64,000 bases of DNA from contig CAIIXF020000008.1 of the NCBI GenBank assembly GCA_903813345.2, forward strand, positions 6,083,341 through 6,147,340. The letters are read 5' to 3'. Positions 1-13,300 of this stretch are shown in pieces. The translations under genes were made by a program, and so were the position numbers. Under the pieces are notes generated by a model. The model made no database searches. It was not told the origin of the DNA and saw nothing but the letters and a program-made list of their open reading frames with translations. Within the stretch, counting starts at the first letter, position 1. Each line of letters starts with the position of its first letter. Source of the DNA: Owenia fusiformis. Lineage: Eukaryota > Annelida > Polychaeta > Sabellida > Oweniidae.

Positions 1-264
1 GAGAGTCATATACCAAGCTGTATTTATTTGGGGGCAACCACTTACAGCGATCCTCAAGTTCCTTCCCCAGCTGAGTGGGGCTGGATATTTGAAGACACCA
101 AATGGATACCAAGGTGGACAACCTTACCCCAAGCATCAGACGCTTGCCAGGCTCTCATAAAGTGTAGCTGCAAAAACCAATGCATATCAACACGATGCAA
201 GTGCCTGAAAGGAAATCTTGTTTGTACTGCATTATGTTTGTGTGATGGCAATTGTTCTTCATAA
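1..264 (+). CDS. C-terminal fragment of a transposon-type cysteine-rich (CXC-like) protein
   Basis: The frame is open from base 1 to a TAA at 262-264, so the protein enters from outside the window. The codon at 28 is TTG, not ATG, and there is no start here. The order is a Pro/Trp-rich stretch (PSPAEWGW), then LPQASDACQALIKCSCK, then a dense cysteine block (KCSCKNQC, RCKCLKGNLVCTALC). Spaced C-x-C pairs followed by CT-x-LC-x-C are typical of the tail of uncharacterised, multicopy proteins in marine invertebrate genomes that look transposon-derived, and resemble tesmin/TSO1 CXC modules. No transposase core is visible. It lies downstream of, or in the last introns of, the minus-strand RhoGEF gene. 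Family assignment is from memory of the pattern; a real host CXC protein is possible. Confidence 0.45.
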   Translation, partial: ESHIPSCIYLGATTYSDPQVPSPAEWGWIFEDTKWIPRWTTLPQASDACQALIKCSCKNQCISTRCKCLKGNLVCTALCLCDGNCSS

Positions 265-1300
265 GGACACTGCAACATACCAGAAAGTAACTATGATACT
301 GATAGACACAAGTATAAATCCTTCTATTGATAAGATTAATAAAACTATGATTTAAAAATGTGTGCAAAGGGAATCTAAAGGAACTATGAAACAGATATAG
401 ATAGTTGATATATGGAGTCTAACTGCACTCAGAAGCCAAAAGAAACCATAAGTCAAGCCGTATCGACCATTTTTTCTGTATATCTAAAAGATGGGTGTGA
501 CTCAAAACAAGCCTTTAACAGTGAAAAGGTGAAAAATAATAGTCATGTGAAGCATTAGATATAGATGTAATTCTAAAATCATACATCACTTATTTGATTT
601 ACTCCTGCTACTGTGATATGGTGCAAAATATTCAATACAAGAAAAGTGGGCGTCGCCCATCACCACCCTTTAACATAGCAATCGAAAATCAATGGTATTT
701 CATATTTTTACTTCAACATCAACTTCTTAACATGATAAGGTAATATTAAAGAAGTATGAGCATAATTTAGTAAAAAAAATTGTGTCAAAATTTTTTTAGC
801 CCCCCTCCCCCCTCCGTGACCATGGGGGGGGGTAAGAATTGTAAAATTAAGGTAGTTCCTATGGGGGGATTTTTTGGCACAGTTGCTTTATTTAATGAGT
901 AGCAATCAGTGATCATTTGAGGAAAGTTTCACGATTTGTTCCGCAAACGGCGATTACTTTACACTATTTATCCCGCTAAATATAAATAAATAGAGGTCTG
1001 CGCATGCCTCAACATTTCGACTGGCTATGGGTCTGTGGAGCTGAGATATGAGTGGGAAAGGGGGGTTACAAGGGCTGAAGTAAGACAAGGTTCATGAGGC
1101 TCATCTTCCTACTTAGAATACAAAATACAAGAATATAGTAATGATCAGATTTGTTTTATTCACATTTAAATATCTTTTAGAAATGCTGCTGAGAGGAATG
1201 ATTATGAATTTCAACTAGATATAATTTAATGAGCATGAATTTTGAAGTTTTGCAAATGTGCATTTTTAAACCATTGGAAAGATTTAAAATTAAAGTATAC
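265..1300. other. Non-coding DNA beyond the last visible RhoGEF exon
   Basis: No convincing exon was found on either strand. A C-run/G-run pair (about 801-832) can fold back on itself. Because the RhoGEF exon at 1301 ends in an open phase with a donor, at least part of this stretch should be its intron. Confidence 0.5.
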
Positions 1301-4300
1301 CTTTTTGTACCAGTGTAACTCTCGCCTTGTATGAGGTTTGTTGAATGCTCTATCCCATCATGCATCTGTGACAGGAAATGCCGAAGTTTCTGCACTGAAG
1401 ACTGCAGGAAGTAATGGTCTGGTTGATCTCTGTCTGTAAACTTCAACAGTTGCTATAAGAAAAAAAGAGAAAACAATTTATTCATTACATCATTCTAAAT
1501 TCAAAATATGTATTTTTACTTTAAAATACACTGGCAATAACTTGTATCAGTCATTTTGCTTTCAGTTTAGTGGTTCATCATGCATCGCACATTTATATGA
1601 TTTCTTGGAATACAACCCATATCCTATCCCTAATATGAAGTATTCTCTGGAGACATATTACCTTATATTTTTGTGTATCTACCTTTTACAGATGAAGAAT
1701 CAAGATATATTTCCTTCTTGATAAACTTCATATCCAGAACTTCTCGTGAAATAACCCCTATGTGCTTACCTGCATGATGAGTACATATTGTGGTATCCTC
1801 TTTATAGGAGATACCAGGAACATAACAACATCCATCCCCTCACATGCTGGGTGCTTCTCACATTTCTACAAATATAAGTAAAGTAAAATCATTAGTATTA
1901 TATTTACAAACAAAATGCATTTACATAAAATACAGTATTTACAGAATGGATTATATAAGTTGTTCTAAAGATAGGAAGTCATGAATTCTTTGTTTGAGGA
2001 CTGTCTTTCTGTTGGAAACGTAAGGTTTAAAATATATTTTGAGTTAGATTTTGCCCACCCAGCATTTCCTACAATTTGTTGTTTTCTTCATTCCAGCAAT
2101 TAATTTTCACTTCTTTTGTCGATAAAACACACCCACAATTAATTTATTTCCCTTCATAAAATATATTTCAACTCAATTTTATATACTATATAACCTACCT
2201 TTAAGAATTTTCTGAACTTGACAGATTGTCTCTGATAGTTCTGTAGCATACTGATACACAGGGGGAACTCCTGTATGTAGTTCTTGTACAAGCCCAGCAG
2301 TTCAGACTGAAACATAGAGTGCATAATTGACTATTTGAAATATATCTTTCTAATGGGGGTCTATCAGGGCTTGGTTTATAAGTTCCTTACTCTCGAATGA
2401 CTTAAATACAACCTCCTCCCCTCAAAAATACATTAACCAAATTGTAGAATTCTAGGATAAGATTTTATGTTAAGTTAATGGGTTGTTATTCTGTATTTAC
2501 ATGTGACATGTAGAAACTACTATTTAGCCCCCTGGCCTTACTTTTATTTAGAGTCAGCTCTTAAGTAGAGACTACTTACCTCATTAGAGTCTACCATTCT
2601 AGTGAAGATATCCCCCAGTAAACCCTGGGACTTCCAGGTCAGGAGCCTCTCTTCTAATTTATGAAGCAGGTTACAATGGCACTCATAGATCCTCGACAAA
2701 CTGCCGGGGAATATTATACTGGAATAAAAAATGTCCATATCATAAATTAATATTTTGGGTCGATCTGTGGAATCACATGTTAACATTTTATGTGTAAAAT
2801 TCTACAAGAAACAATAATATCTAGCATGATACTTGTTGGATAGGATAAAGTGTGTCCCTGTGTTTAGTTGAACTATATTCCACATTCTATCTACTTAATT
2901 GCAGAGCAGTGTACACAACTTTGTTATTGTTGATTATATAGTACGATAAACACAAGATAAATTCCAATGTCACAGTGAACTTGAAAATTTAAATGTATTC
3001 CCCACATTCATAAGTACAATACAGCATTGTGATAGGCCATACCCATTTTCACTCGTCCAATAACAAAATAGGTTCACTAGGGAAATCAAAAGACAATAAA
3101 TGGATATACATGTATTTACCTTATGTCTTTATCTTCTATAACAGCAGCTTGGTGTAGGGGATCCACAAAGTTATCCTGTATCGCCCATAATGCTGAACAA
3201 TATTTCCTCTCACTCTCAAGCAAATCTCTTGCTATCTTTGTTCTATGAGCTGCAAATGAGTAAAACAGACATTATCAACATGTCTTAGTGATAAATGATT
3301 ATTTTCCCATTTTGAAATCATGAATTTTAAACCTGTGTCACACGTCAAACAAGGTATTAACATGTAAAATGTCACCATCCCCCAAACACAACCACCAAAC
3401 ACCATGTATAAAAAGTTGGAGACCATAACAATATGTCACCACTTTTGGTGGTGACATAAAAACTTCAATCTAGGGGCATCAATTTTTAGGTATTTTAAAA
3501 ATTAATTTTTCCTTTGTTCATTCTATGAACAGTTGAAATTAACAACTGAAATCAATAGACATAGTATTACTACAGAAAAGAAGAAATTAAGTATTTTTAG
3601 TTCTGCCAGTCCTTGTATATTTAGACTTACTCTCTCTTATAGTTTCTTCATGCGGCGCAACCTTTCTTTGGCTATGGGAACTACTATTAGTTTGTGGGAG
3701 TTTTGGCATCGATAGGTCTTGCAATGTAAACGGAGAATTATTCCCAAGCATTTCTCTTTCCTAAAACAGAAATTGAACGGTCAATAGAATCATTAAAACT
3801 AGTTATCTACACAGGATAGATCAGCTATCCTCTTTCTGTATTTCTTCAACATTGTAATAAAAATCCATATGAACAACGGGGAAAGCAGTACAATGTCAGT
3901 TTATAAAAACAACATATGTCTACTATGGTAATCAATGTAGGAACAGCTGTTATGAAACATCATAAAGAACACAACTGAAATCAATAATTTTTTAAGTTAC
4001 TGTATTTTTCATGATCACTTATATTGAGATAAGATTATCTGAAGCTGTTTAAAGCTATTCCATGCAGTTATTTGTACGTACTTTGTACATACTTTGTAGA
4101 ATACAAATTGGAAACTGCAAGACACTTATTTATTTTAGGAATATATGAAATTCAATTTTCTTGATATTTATATGGAAGTTTTTTGCCAAATGCATTGTTA
4201 CAAAATTTTTTCAAAATGATGCAGTTCACTATTTTGCACATTTTTTAAGTGAGTTTAGGGTAAAATTGTCAAACTTCAACCCCCACTCGCAATTTTTTAA

Positions 4301-7300
4301 AAGCCCTTGTAATAGCTGGCTACATGCCTGATATGTATATCAATGGACAAACCTTGAATGTTTTCTCTGACTTTATATTGCCATTTCGTTCAGCATCACT
4401 TGAATCTGATTGGTTAATTGAGAATTGTTTATTTTGCATAGACGGAAGATTCAGTCTTTTCTGGCCTGCAGTATGTAAGGACGAATCAGAGTCATAGTTT
4501 ACATTCACTTCATTTGCTGTGTTCTCCTGACCGCCTGAAATAATAAAAGTCATGCACATTTCAGATACTTTTTCTTCAAACTGTAAATAATCTTATTTTC
4601 ACTCCTTTGTGCTAATGGAAATAATTATTATACTAGTCTAAAGATATCAATGAGCTACAGAAGATGAAAAATGAATATAATGAATAAGATACTCTACACA
4701 CAATTACGGAAATTATAAAATGGATTCTTAGATACAGTAAAACCTGTCTAAGTGGAACACACTTGGCATCTATAAAAAGTGTTTGGATTGGGAGGAGTTC
4801 CATATATTCATTTAACATTAAGTCAGTTGGACTTGGGACTCTGAAAAGTGTTCCACTTATGAGGTGTTCCACTTATAGAGGTTCATTTAACATTAAGTCA
4901 GTTGAACTTGGGACTCTAAAAAGTGTTCCACTTATGAGGTGTTCCACATAGAGAGGTTCATTTAACATTAAGTCAGTTGGACTTGGGACTCTAAAAAGTG
5001 TCCCACTTCTGGAGGTGTTCCACTTTACAATGTTTTACTGTATAGAAAATCAAGTAAACTCACCATGATTACTATGCAGTCCATCAATGAAAGACTGCAC
5101 CATGGGAGATAACACAGGTGGCGTTGTCTCTCCAAATGATGACCCATTCTGCACCGCAGTCACACCACTATCGTGATCACTTGTGATATGTGTTGGCTGA
5201 CTAAATGCCACATGGGCTCGCTCTAAAAGCACAGCCAGCTGTGACTCATCTGGGTTATAATGAGTGGTAGTTGGTCTGCTTTTCTGGCCACTGTCATACT
5301 TACTCCTATAAAGAGTAATGTTGATGTTGATTGCAATCACCATATATTCGATACATTGGCAAACATTTTGTTAAGATAGGAGTCAAAACTTTACCTTATA
5401 TTAAATCTAATAGTATTATGTAAAGGGTGGGTAAGTATTTTACAGTCTCCCCTAACTTCTTAAGACTACATATTTTTTAGGCTCAGAGCTATATTTACAT
5501 TAAAAAGGTTTAGGTAGATCATTAGGAGTAGTACTAACAAAATATGCATGGTACATATAATTCCTTAAGGTCATACCTAAGTTCCCCACTGATAGCCCCA
5601 TGTTTCTCTAACTCCTCCAGTAAGACATCTCTCTCATACTTTAAGTGCTGCACCTGCTCTTTGAGGCTCTGCTGGGACTCACTGGTTACCTTCAGCTGGC
5701 TCACTACTCCTCCAAACTCAGTCTACAAATATAAAACCACACACTTTGAATATATAAGGATGTCTACCATGTCTACAGTGAGTGCTGTTCCTTGGTGAGT
5801 CCAGATTCTGCTGGGACTCACTGGTTACCTTCAGCTGGCTCACTACTCCTCCAAATTCAGTCTACAAATACAAAACCACACACTTTGAATATATAAGGAT
5901 GTCTACCATGTCTACAGTGAGTGCTGTTCCTTGGTGAGTTCAGATTCTGCTAGGACTCACTTGTTACCTTCAGCTGGCTCACTACGCCTCCAAATTCAGT
6001 CTACAAACATAAAACCACACACTTTGAATATATAAGGATGTCTACCATGTCTACAGTGAGTGCTGTTCCTTGGTGAGTTCAGATTCTGCTGGGACTACCA
6101 CTGCTCACTACGCCTCCAAATTCAGTCTACAAATATAAAACCTCACACTTTGAATATATAAGGATGTCTACCATGTCTACAGTGAGTGCTGTTCCTTGGT
6201 GAGTTGAGATTCTGCTGGGACTCACTGGTTACCTTCAACTGGCTCACTACGTCTCCAAATTCAGTCTACAAATACAAAACCACACACTTTGAATATATAA
6301 GGATGTCTGCAGCATTGAAGCGACTGGGTGCTTTTCCAAGAAGTTTCTGAAATCAACATAATGCAGTTGCTGAATAAATAAAAGATAAACAGTTAGATAG
6401 ACATGTATTTCTATACATTTACCTGACACTTATGTCACTTTAACAGAATATTATTTTTAGATCATTTAGACCCAGATTATCAAAATCAGTTTAGTGCAAT
6501 CACAGTATTACAACTTACAGTAATAGCTTAACAAGTTACTGTATTTAAACAAGTAACTGTATTATACATGTGATGGTATATTACCTATAGAAATCCTAAC
6601 ATTTCTCTGCTTACCCAGACATAACAGACTTGAAGTCCATCTATTAACATACCTTGCCTGAATAAACATACCAAGGGAAACTCTAGAAATATTCCACCAA
6701 TCCTAAATTAATGCTATTAGACCAACTGCCACAAATGATATGTAGATCTTTCCTCTGGGCTATAAATCTCATACCCCATTACCAGTTAGATTTTATCATA
6801 CCTTTGAAACCCAAGATGCATAAATATACAGATTTGAATTTCTCATTCCAAGCACAGCTACCTTTACATGTACAGTAACCCCCCTCCCCGAACAACTCTC
6901 TAATTCAACATCTCTCAATATAAGCACTCTCTCCATAAAATCTTGAAATGTGAACATCTGCTTATAGGAACATTTTGATCCACTCCCAGTACTGTTCAGA
7001 TTAGACAGGTTTTATTGTACAAACTACCTTTACTCAGGATGCTGGAAGAGGATATGATACACATACACAAACCAGCATCAGCTATACCAATATATAAACC
7101 ATGGCTTTCAATATGAGGGGAGCTCTGATATTTTGAAAACAAGTTTCTTCCTCCCAGCATATGATGTGAATCAACTGATTGGAATGAAGAAGAGGGTATT
7201 CTTATATATACCATCACTCGATCTACTATATAATTGATATCATGCAAATCAAAACTCTTAAAAAAATTTGAAATTGCACCAGAGTGAAATTGCAGTCCAG

Positions 7301-10300
7301 CATATGAAGAGAGCATTTGTTTCATTTTCTGAAGTCCTGTATGGCATGATGAGTATACAGAAGAAAGGGGATACAGTTTATTTTATCACTTACTATTTAT
7401 CATTCACTCAAATTTCACATCAGATTTCCCTTTTATATCACCATGAGCTATGGGAGTGTTTAAGAAGTAATCAAGGTCAAAAATACTAAAACTGTGTTAT
7501 CTTATCTATTCAGGAGAGTAAAAACTAGATGTAGTATCTGAACGAAATTATGTTGCCATAGAAACCATCATAATATGTGCTTGAAATGTCTATTTATCTT
7601 TGGATATGTTATCTCCTTATAAAAACCCAACCAAAATAATTACATTTTTCAAGATGTAACATTTTGGATCAGTATTTATTAGTCTCAGTTATATTATATT
7701 ATTATATTAGTATCTCACTTATTGTATTGTGGTTATAAAATGAATAAATCTTGGAGAAACTTTGGACATCTTACACTGGTTATTATCAGAAAAGTTCAAG
7801 ACAAAGTGTACAAGAAGTGCAATTGCACAAATCATGCACATATATCACTTAGAGTACCTCTAACATCATCTTCAAGATACATATTAGAACACTTTACATC
7901 ACTTCAAGATGTGAGTATGACTTCTCTAGGGTTCTTTACCTTCCTTTTACAACAAATACTATGCAGATAGATCACAGAGTAAAAATGTGAAAAATCAGTA
8001 ATTTTGGTAAATTTTGGCTCAAAGAGATAATTTTGGTAAATGAATATAACTTATCATAAATTGATAATTTTGCCATCAATGCACACAATTTCAAAAAACT
8101 GGTCTCATCACAAAACAGAAACTACTAAGGACTTCATGAAAATTCCATGTTGATTTCAACTAACTGAACATATTTTATGTTTGTATTTGATAGGCATGGT
8201 TCAACATTTGTGCAGGTTACAATGTAATTCTGGAGAACTTTGCTCAACTGGGCCATGACCTGACATAAACTTTGGAACAAAAACAGTTTCAGTTTCCAGA
8301 TTACCTCATTAAAAAATGTTAAAGAGCCATAACAAAATGTTTTTATCATGTTTGGAGAGGATTGATGTTTTCTTCCCTATTAAACAGTAATATTGTGTGA
8401 GAAAATGTCAAAGTGTACATACATCAATTATCCCCCCCCCTCCCCCAGGATGAGGCAACTAGGTATGGCAGCCAATTGATAATTTGAAAAATCTGATATC
8501 TTTACTCATTTTTTAACTACAGAACCAGGATTTCAATAGAAAAAATGGAAATGTTGCAACCAAAATCCTTGTTAGGACATGGGCTTAGCCAGCAATTGCC
8601 AAGGGGTGTGCGATTTTTTGAGTTGGCATCACTGCAAACGAAGCAAATCCCAAAAAGTAAAGAGGATTTGATTATTTTTATGGTATTTCTTTCACATACG
8701 TATATTCAAAATCTTTTTAATTTAGACATTCAATCTTGCCATTGCATCATTGCAGTTGTGATAAAAATTAAAGTTTGGACCTGTTATTTGTTTATTTCAT
8801 GTTTTTTAACATTTTTTCAACCACCCATCGCACCCTCCCCTGGATACGCACATGCTCCATATAAGGGATAGGATATGGTATCTTGATCTACATGTGCTTA
8901 CAGTAACCCCATGTTACCTTGCCTCTCTCATGTAAACTGCAATTTGTAGGTTATTTTGACCTATTTGAAAACATACTCTATAGAACACAATCTTTCCTTT
9001 TGATAACATAACAAGAGAAAAGTAGTGAAAATAAACCATGTGTTATTATGACAGGTGTTTGGTGAATCATACTACGAGTGATGCATTTTTGAGAGCCTGA
9101 ACTTTATTCTTTATGAAGGATACAACTGATACTAAGCCAGCTTTATTCATATTTTTGGCAAGATTCATCCAGTCTCATTCTTATGACTCATTTCCACTTA
9201 AAGATGAAGATACATCTGCTTATTTCAACTTTAAGCCTCACTATGGTGTATTTTATGCAAAAGTCTTAATTTGTTAATTTCCCAAATGGATAACTTCTGT
9301 CAAAAAGAAATGAAGCTTTATAGTCTTCCAGAATCAATCTACACAGTGAAGCATTACCAATCTTTAATAACCAGAATATTTTCATTTTCATTTGTTCCAC
9401 ATGGATAAAGGTTCATACTATATACATGTAAACTGAAAACTGTTTATATTCATAAATTCTTCAGTATTGGAGGAAATCAACACACAAAAACTAACACAAT
9501 CCCAAAACCAATACAGAACTTGAATTCACTTGGTCAAAATGATAAAAAATCTAAAATGAACTCAAAAACTTTCAAAACTTAGAAGTTCTTAAAATTGCAC
9601 CATGTTTCTGATTTTCACGCCCCCCTTTGGACCATCCAAATTCACCCAATAGTGCAATGCAATGCAATACAACATCTGCTAACACATGGCACTTAGAAAA
9701 TGCTCCTACTAATTAGCTCTACTTTAACTCTTGCATTCTTACCTTGAGAGACAGGACCATTTGTACAACATCTGTTAGTTGTTTCTGGTGTTCTGCCTTG
9801 TTGGTCTCAAGCTTTTCTTGAAGGGCCTTGTCATCATATTGTATCTTGGCCAGCTCTTCTATAGCTGTACTAAAACCATCTTTCATCTCACGGACCATCT
9901 CTTGAAGCTGAAAGTATATAATGTAATTTCAATTAATGTGTAAAACAGTCACATTATCATTGGCATAGGCCATTCATTGAAATGCTTCAAATACTGTTAA
10001 TTTTCAAAATTATGATTTGAAATAGTTGCCACCCTAGTCTTACTCCAAGATCTTGTGACCTCTCATGAGTTAATATGTTCTAGCATCAAGTACAGTGAAA
10101 CCTGTACAGTGGAACAGCTATAGAAGTGGAACACATATGTTAGTGGAACCCTTTCCAGAGCCCCAAGACAAACTGATTTCATGTAAATGAACCTCAATAA
10201 GTAGAACACCTTAGTGGAACACTTTTTAGGGGAACCAAAGGTGTTCAACTTAGACAGGTTTTACTGTATCTGTCCCCTACTCATCTCTGTTTATCAACCT

Positions 10301-13300
10301 ATCAATATTCATGCTTATCAAAAATGAATGTAAAACATCTTACAGCATCAAGCTCCTTTGGATCAATATCCTCATGTTCTATAAGAGAGGCAACATTGTT
10401 TAAACAACTCTCAAAATTCAATCTATCCGTGCCATTCATATTCAAGCCATCTTCTTCAGCCTTCAATAAATCCACGAGGTTCAATTGTAGCTTACATAGA
10501 TTGATACTCATATTGTATATGAACTGTTCTAATATACTGATAAGTTTTTAGTTTACGAAATGCTATAAATTTATAATAATAAGTATACTTCTGATCCTTT
10601 TTATGTACAGACGGATACGGATTATCTAGATAATCATCTTTATTTTTTTATCCAGGCTCATAGTTTATGGACTTCACTTAGATGTGCTATAACCATCTTG
10701 TATAACTTTTCACTCATACATTGATATCTATAAATGTCTATCTTTCCAACATTCTTTTAGAATCAAATCAACATTCAGATATAGATTTTGTTTTATTAAA
10801 TGAATTTTCGCCACATTTCTTCAATTTTTCTAGCTTTTAGTTCACAATTCCTCAATGCTTACAAAAATATCCATTTTCTTTAGAACTAGTCGGAACATTA
10901 TGATGTACTCGAATGATTTCTTGTGAACTTCTATCTGGAGTCTGAATCAGGAAAAAATGTTCCATGTCTGGATTCATCCATTCTTGATTCACATCTGTTC
11001 TGTTCTGAACCTAAGTCTCTAGCCTCAACAGTACCTTACTATATCCTTCTTACAGCTACAAATCTGGCATATTCATGTACGATTTTTGAATAATTTCCTT
11101 GTTAACCTACAATTCCAGAATCTGCTCAATCATGAATGTTACTGCTGTCTGAATGTCTGGTTGATTTGCATCTGTTGCAACCTCTCTGGTCTCTCTACCT
11201 CTACATAACAGACTCCTACTATGTCCTACATACTTGAGAAATTTGGCATATACATGTACTGTAAAACAAACACTGTTACCATCTTTCACTTTTTCAAATT
11301 GACTTATGGGTGAATTCTTTAACCTCTGGACAGATCCATTGAATTTGTTTGCAAATAATTTATTTTTGATATGTTAAATCTACCAATTGGGCTATCACAT
11401 AATTCAAGGTGCTGGGAAAAATCTCTGGTTTTACAGTTAACACTTCAAAAATCCTAAAAATACCAGCATATCACCAGATTCTGACAAGTTTGTGAAAACA
11501 TGAGTAACTTCAATCCAGATAATTCTGCTTGGCTAAGCTGCTTATTTCACATATGTGGATAGATTCCCACCAGTTGCATCTTACTGATGAAAGTTAATGG
11601 GTTTAGGGAGTTTTTAAGATATGCCAAACTTGATTAACTGAATTTATTGATCTTACAAGGCCATCTATTGATTCGATTACAAACTCATTCTATCATAACT
11701 TAAGTGTGGATTCCTACAATACTCACCATCAAAAGTACAGTATACTTTACAGTACAGTACTTTATAAAGTGATCACTGTTCAGTGTTCAGACAGTTAAAT
11801 GTGTTCATATTGAGATGTAGCCACATATAGACCAAGAGATTCTAATAAAACAAATGTGGCTGAATTTTTTTCAAAAGTCAACATTTACTATTCATGCACA
11901 AGTACAATCTACTGATTTCTGACAAATCTAAATATAAGTGATCTTATTATTTAATGAAACTGGAGTCAGTTAGTCAATTGTAAGTTGCAGATTTATAAAA
12001 TACAACACCTATTAGATTGAGCACATCACACAAACACATCCTCCGAACACAGGCCTCCAGAACTCGTAATATTGTGAGCAACTAGGTGGTGACATAAATT
12101 CACTTTGAATGGTCTCAAATTGTTTTGTAAAATAGCTTTACTGACATTTATTTCAGCCTTGCCTCAGAATGACCCTTAGTGGATAATGTCTGGAACCCTG
12201 TGTTCGGAGGATGCACAAACAGAACTGCTGGTATTGATTTGGTCTTAGTGTCCAACTTATATTATAGCAACAAGAATTTTTGACCTTAAGACTACCTGCA
12301 TTGTCAGTAAGTTGTAACAAGGCATTAACATGCAAAATGTCACCACCTGCCATTTGTTACAGATGCCAAACAACAATTGCCAAACACCTACTATCGAACC
12401 TGTTCATAAAAAGTTGTAGACAATAAACCACTTCTGGTGGTGGCATAAAAATGAACTATGTACAGTCAAACAAGTTTATGTTCAAAGCATAACAAGCACA
12501 CAAGGTTTACAGGTAAAAATAAAATGTCAAATATCTGAGTATGATGTTTTAGTTTTTTAGTTGGGGGCAATTAATGACTTAAAAAAAGGTAGAAGTTCAT
12601 TTAGCATTTGAGAACAAAGAACAATTTTTATTGACAAATGTACAAAAAGTTCTTTTCATGAACACTTTTCACAAAAATATTCACAATGGGGCGTTTTAAT
12701 TATAAATGTGATTTTCTTATATATGTGTTTGATGTGCGGACTTTTTAAGGGAACAGGTTGAACTAAGGTTGAGTCTAATTCTAAAAATAATTGATTTTTG
12801 TGTCATTTATATCTAACAAATTGATATTATTCTAATAACTAGGCATAGGTTGATATAACCTTACATTTTCTTCAGTATTTGATTCGAGATTAGCGTTACT
12901 CCAAGTCATTACGATCATAGACAGAAAAACTGATGTTGTCTGGGACATTCATTGACCAAAAATATTCATCTATCAAAAAGGTATAATAAATAAAGTTTCA
13001 CATTCACAAAAAATCTGATTTTCATACAGGTAGGATTATCATGCAGTTTCACCATCTACAGCACTTTTCAAGTGATTTTGGGCAAAAATTGTCAAATATA
13101 AACTTCCCAGAATTAAAAAAAAAAACTTAACCCCCCCTTGCAAAACCTGACTACAGGCCTGGAACACTACACATATTTCAGGTTTCTTTGCATCTTGTTT
13201 CAGAATATTTCTATTTATTTATTTTTTTGAAGAGAAGGATAAGAAGCAGTCCAAAAACAAAGGTTGCATGGTGATATAAAGACAAGTACATAGCAACTGA

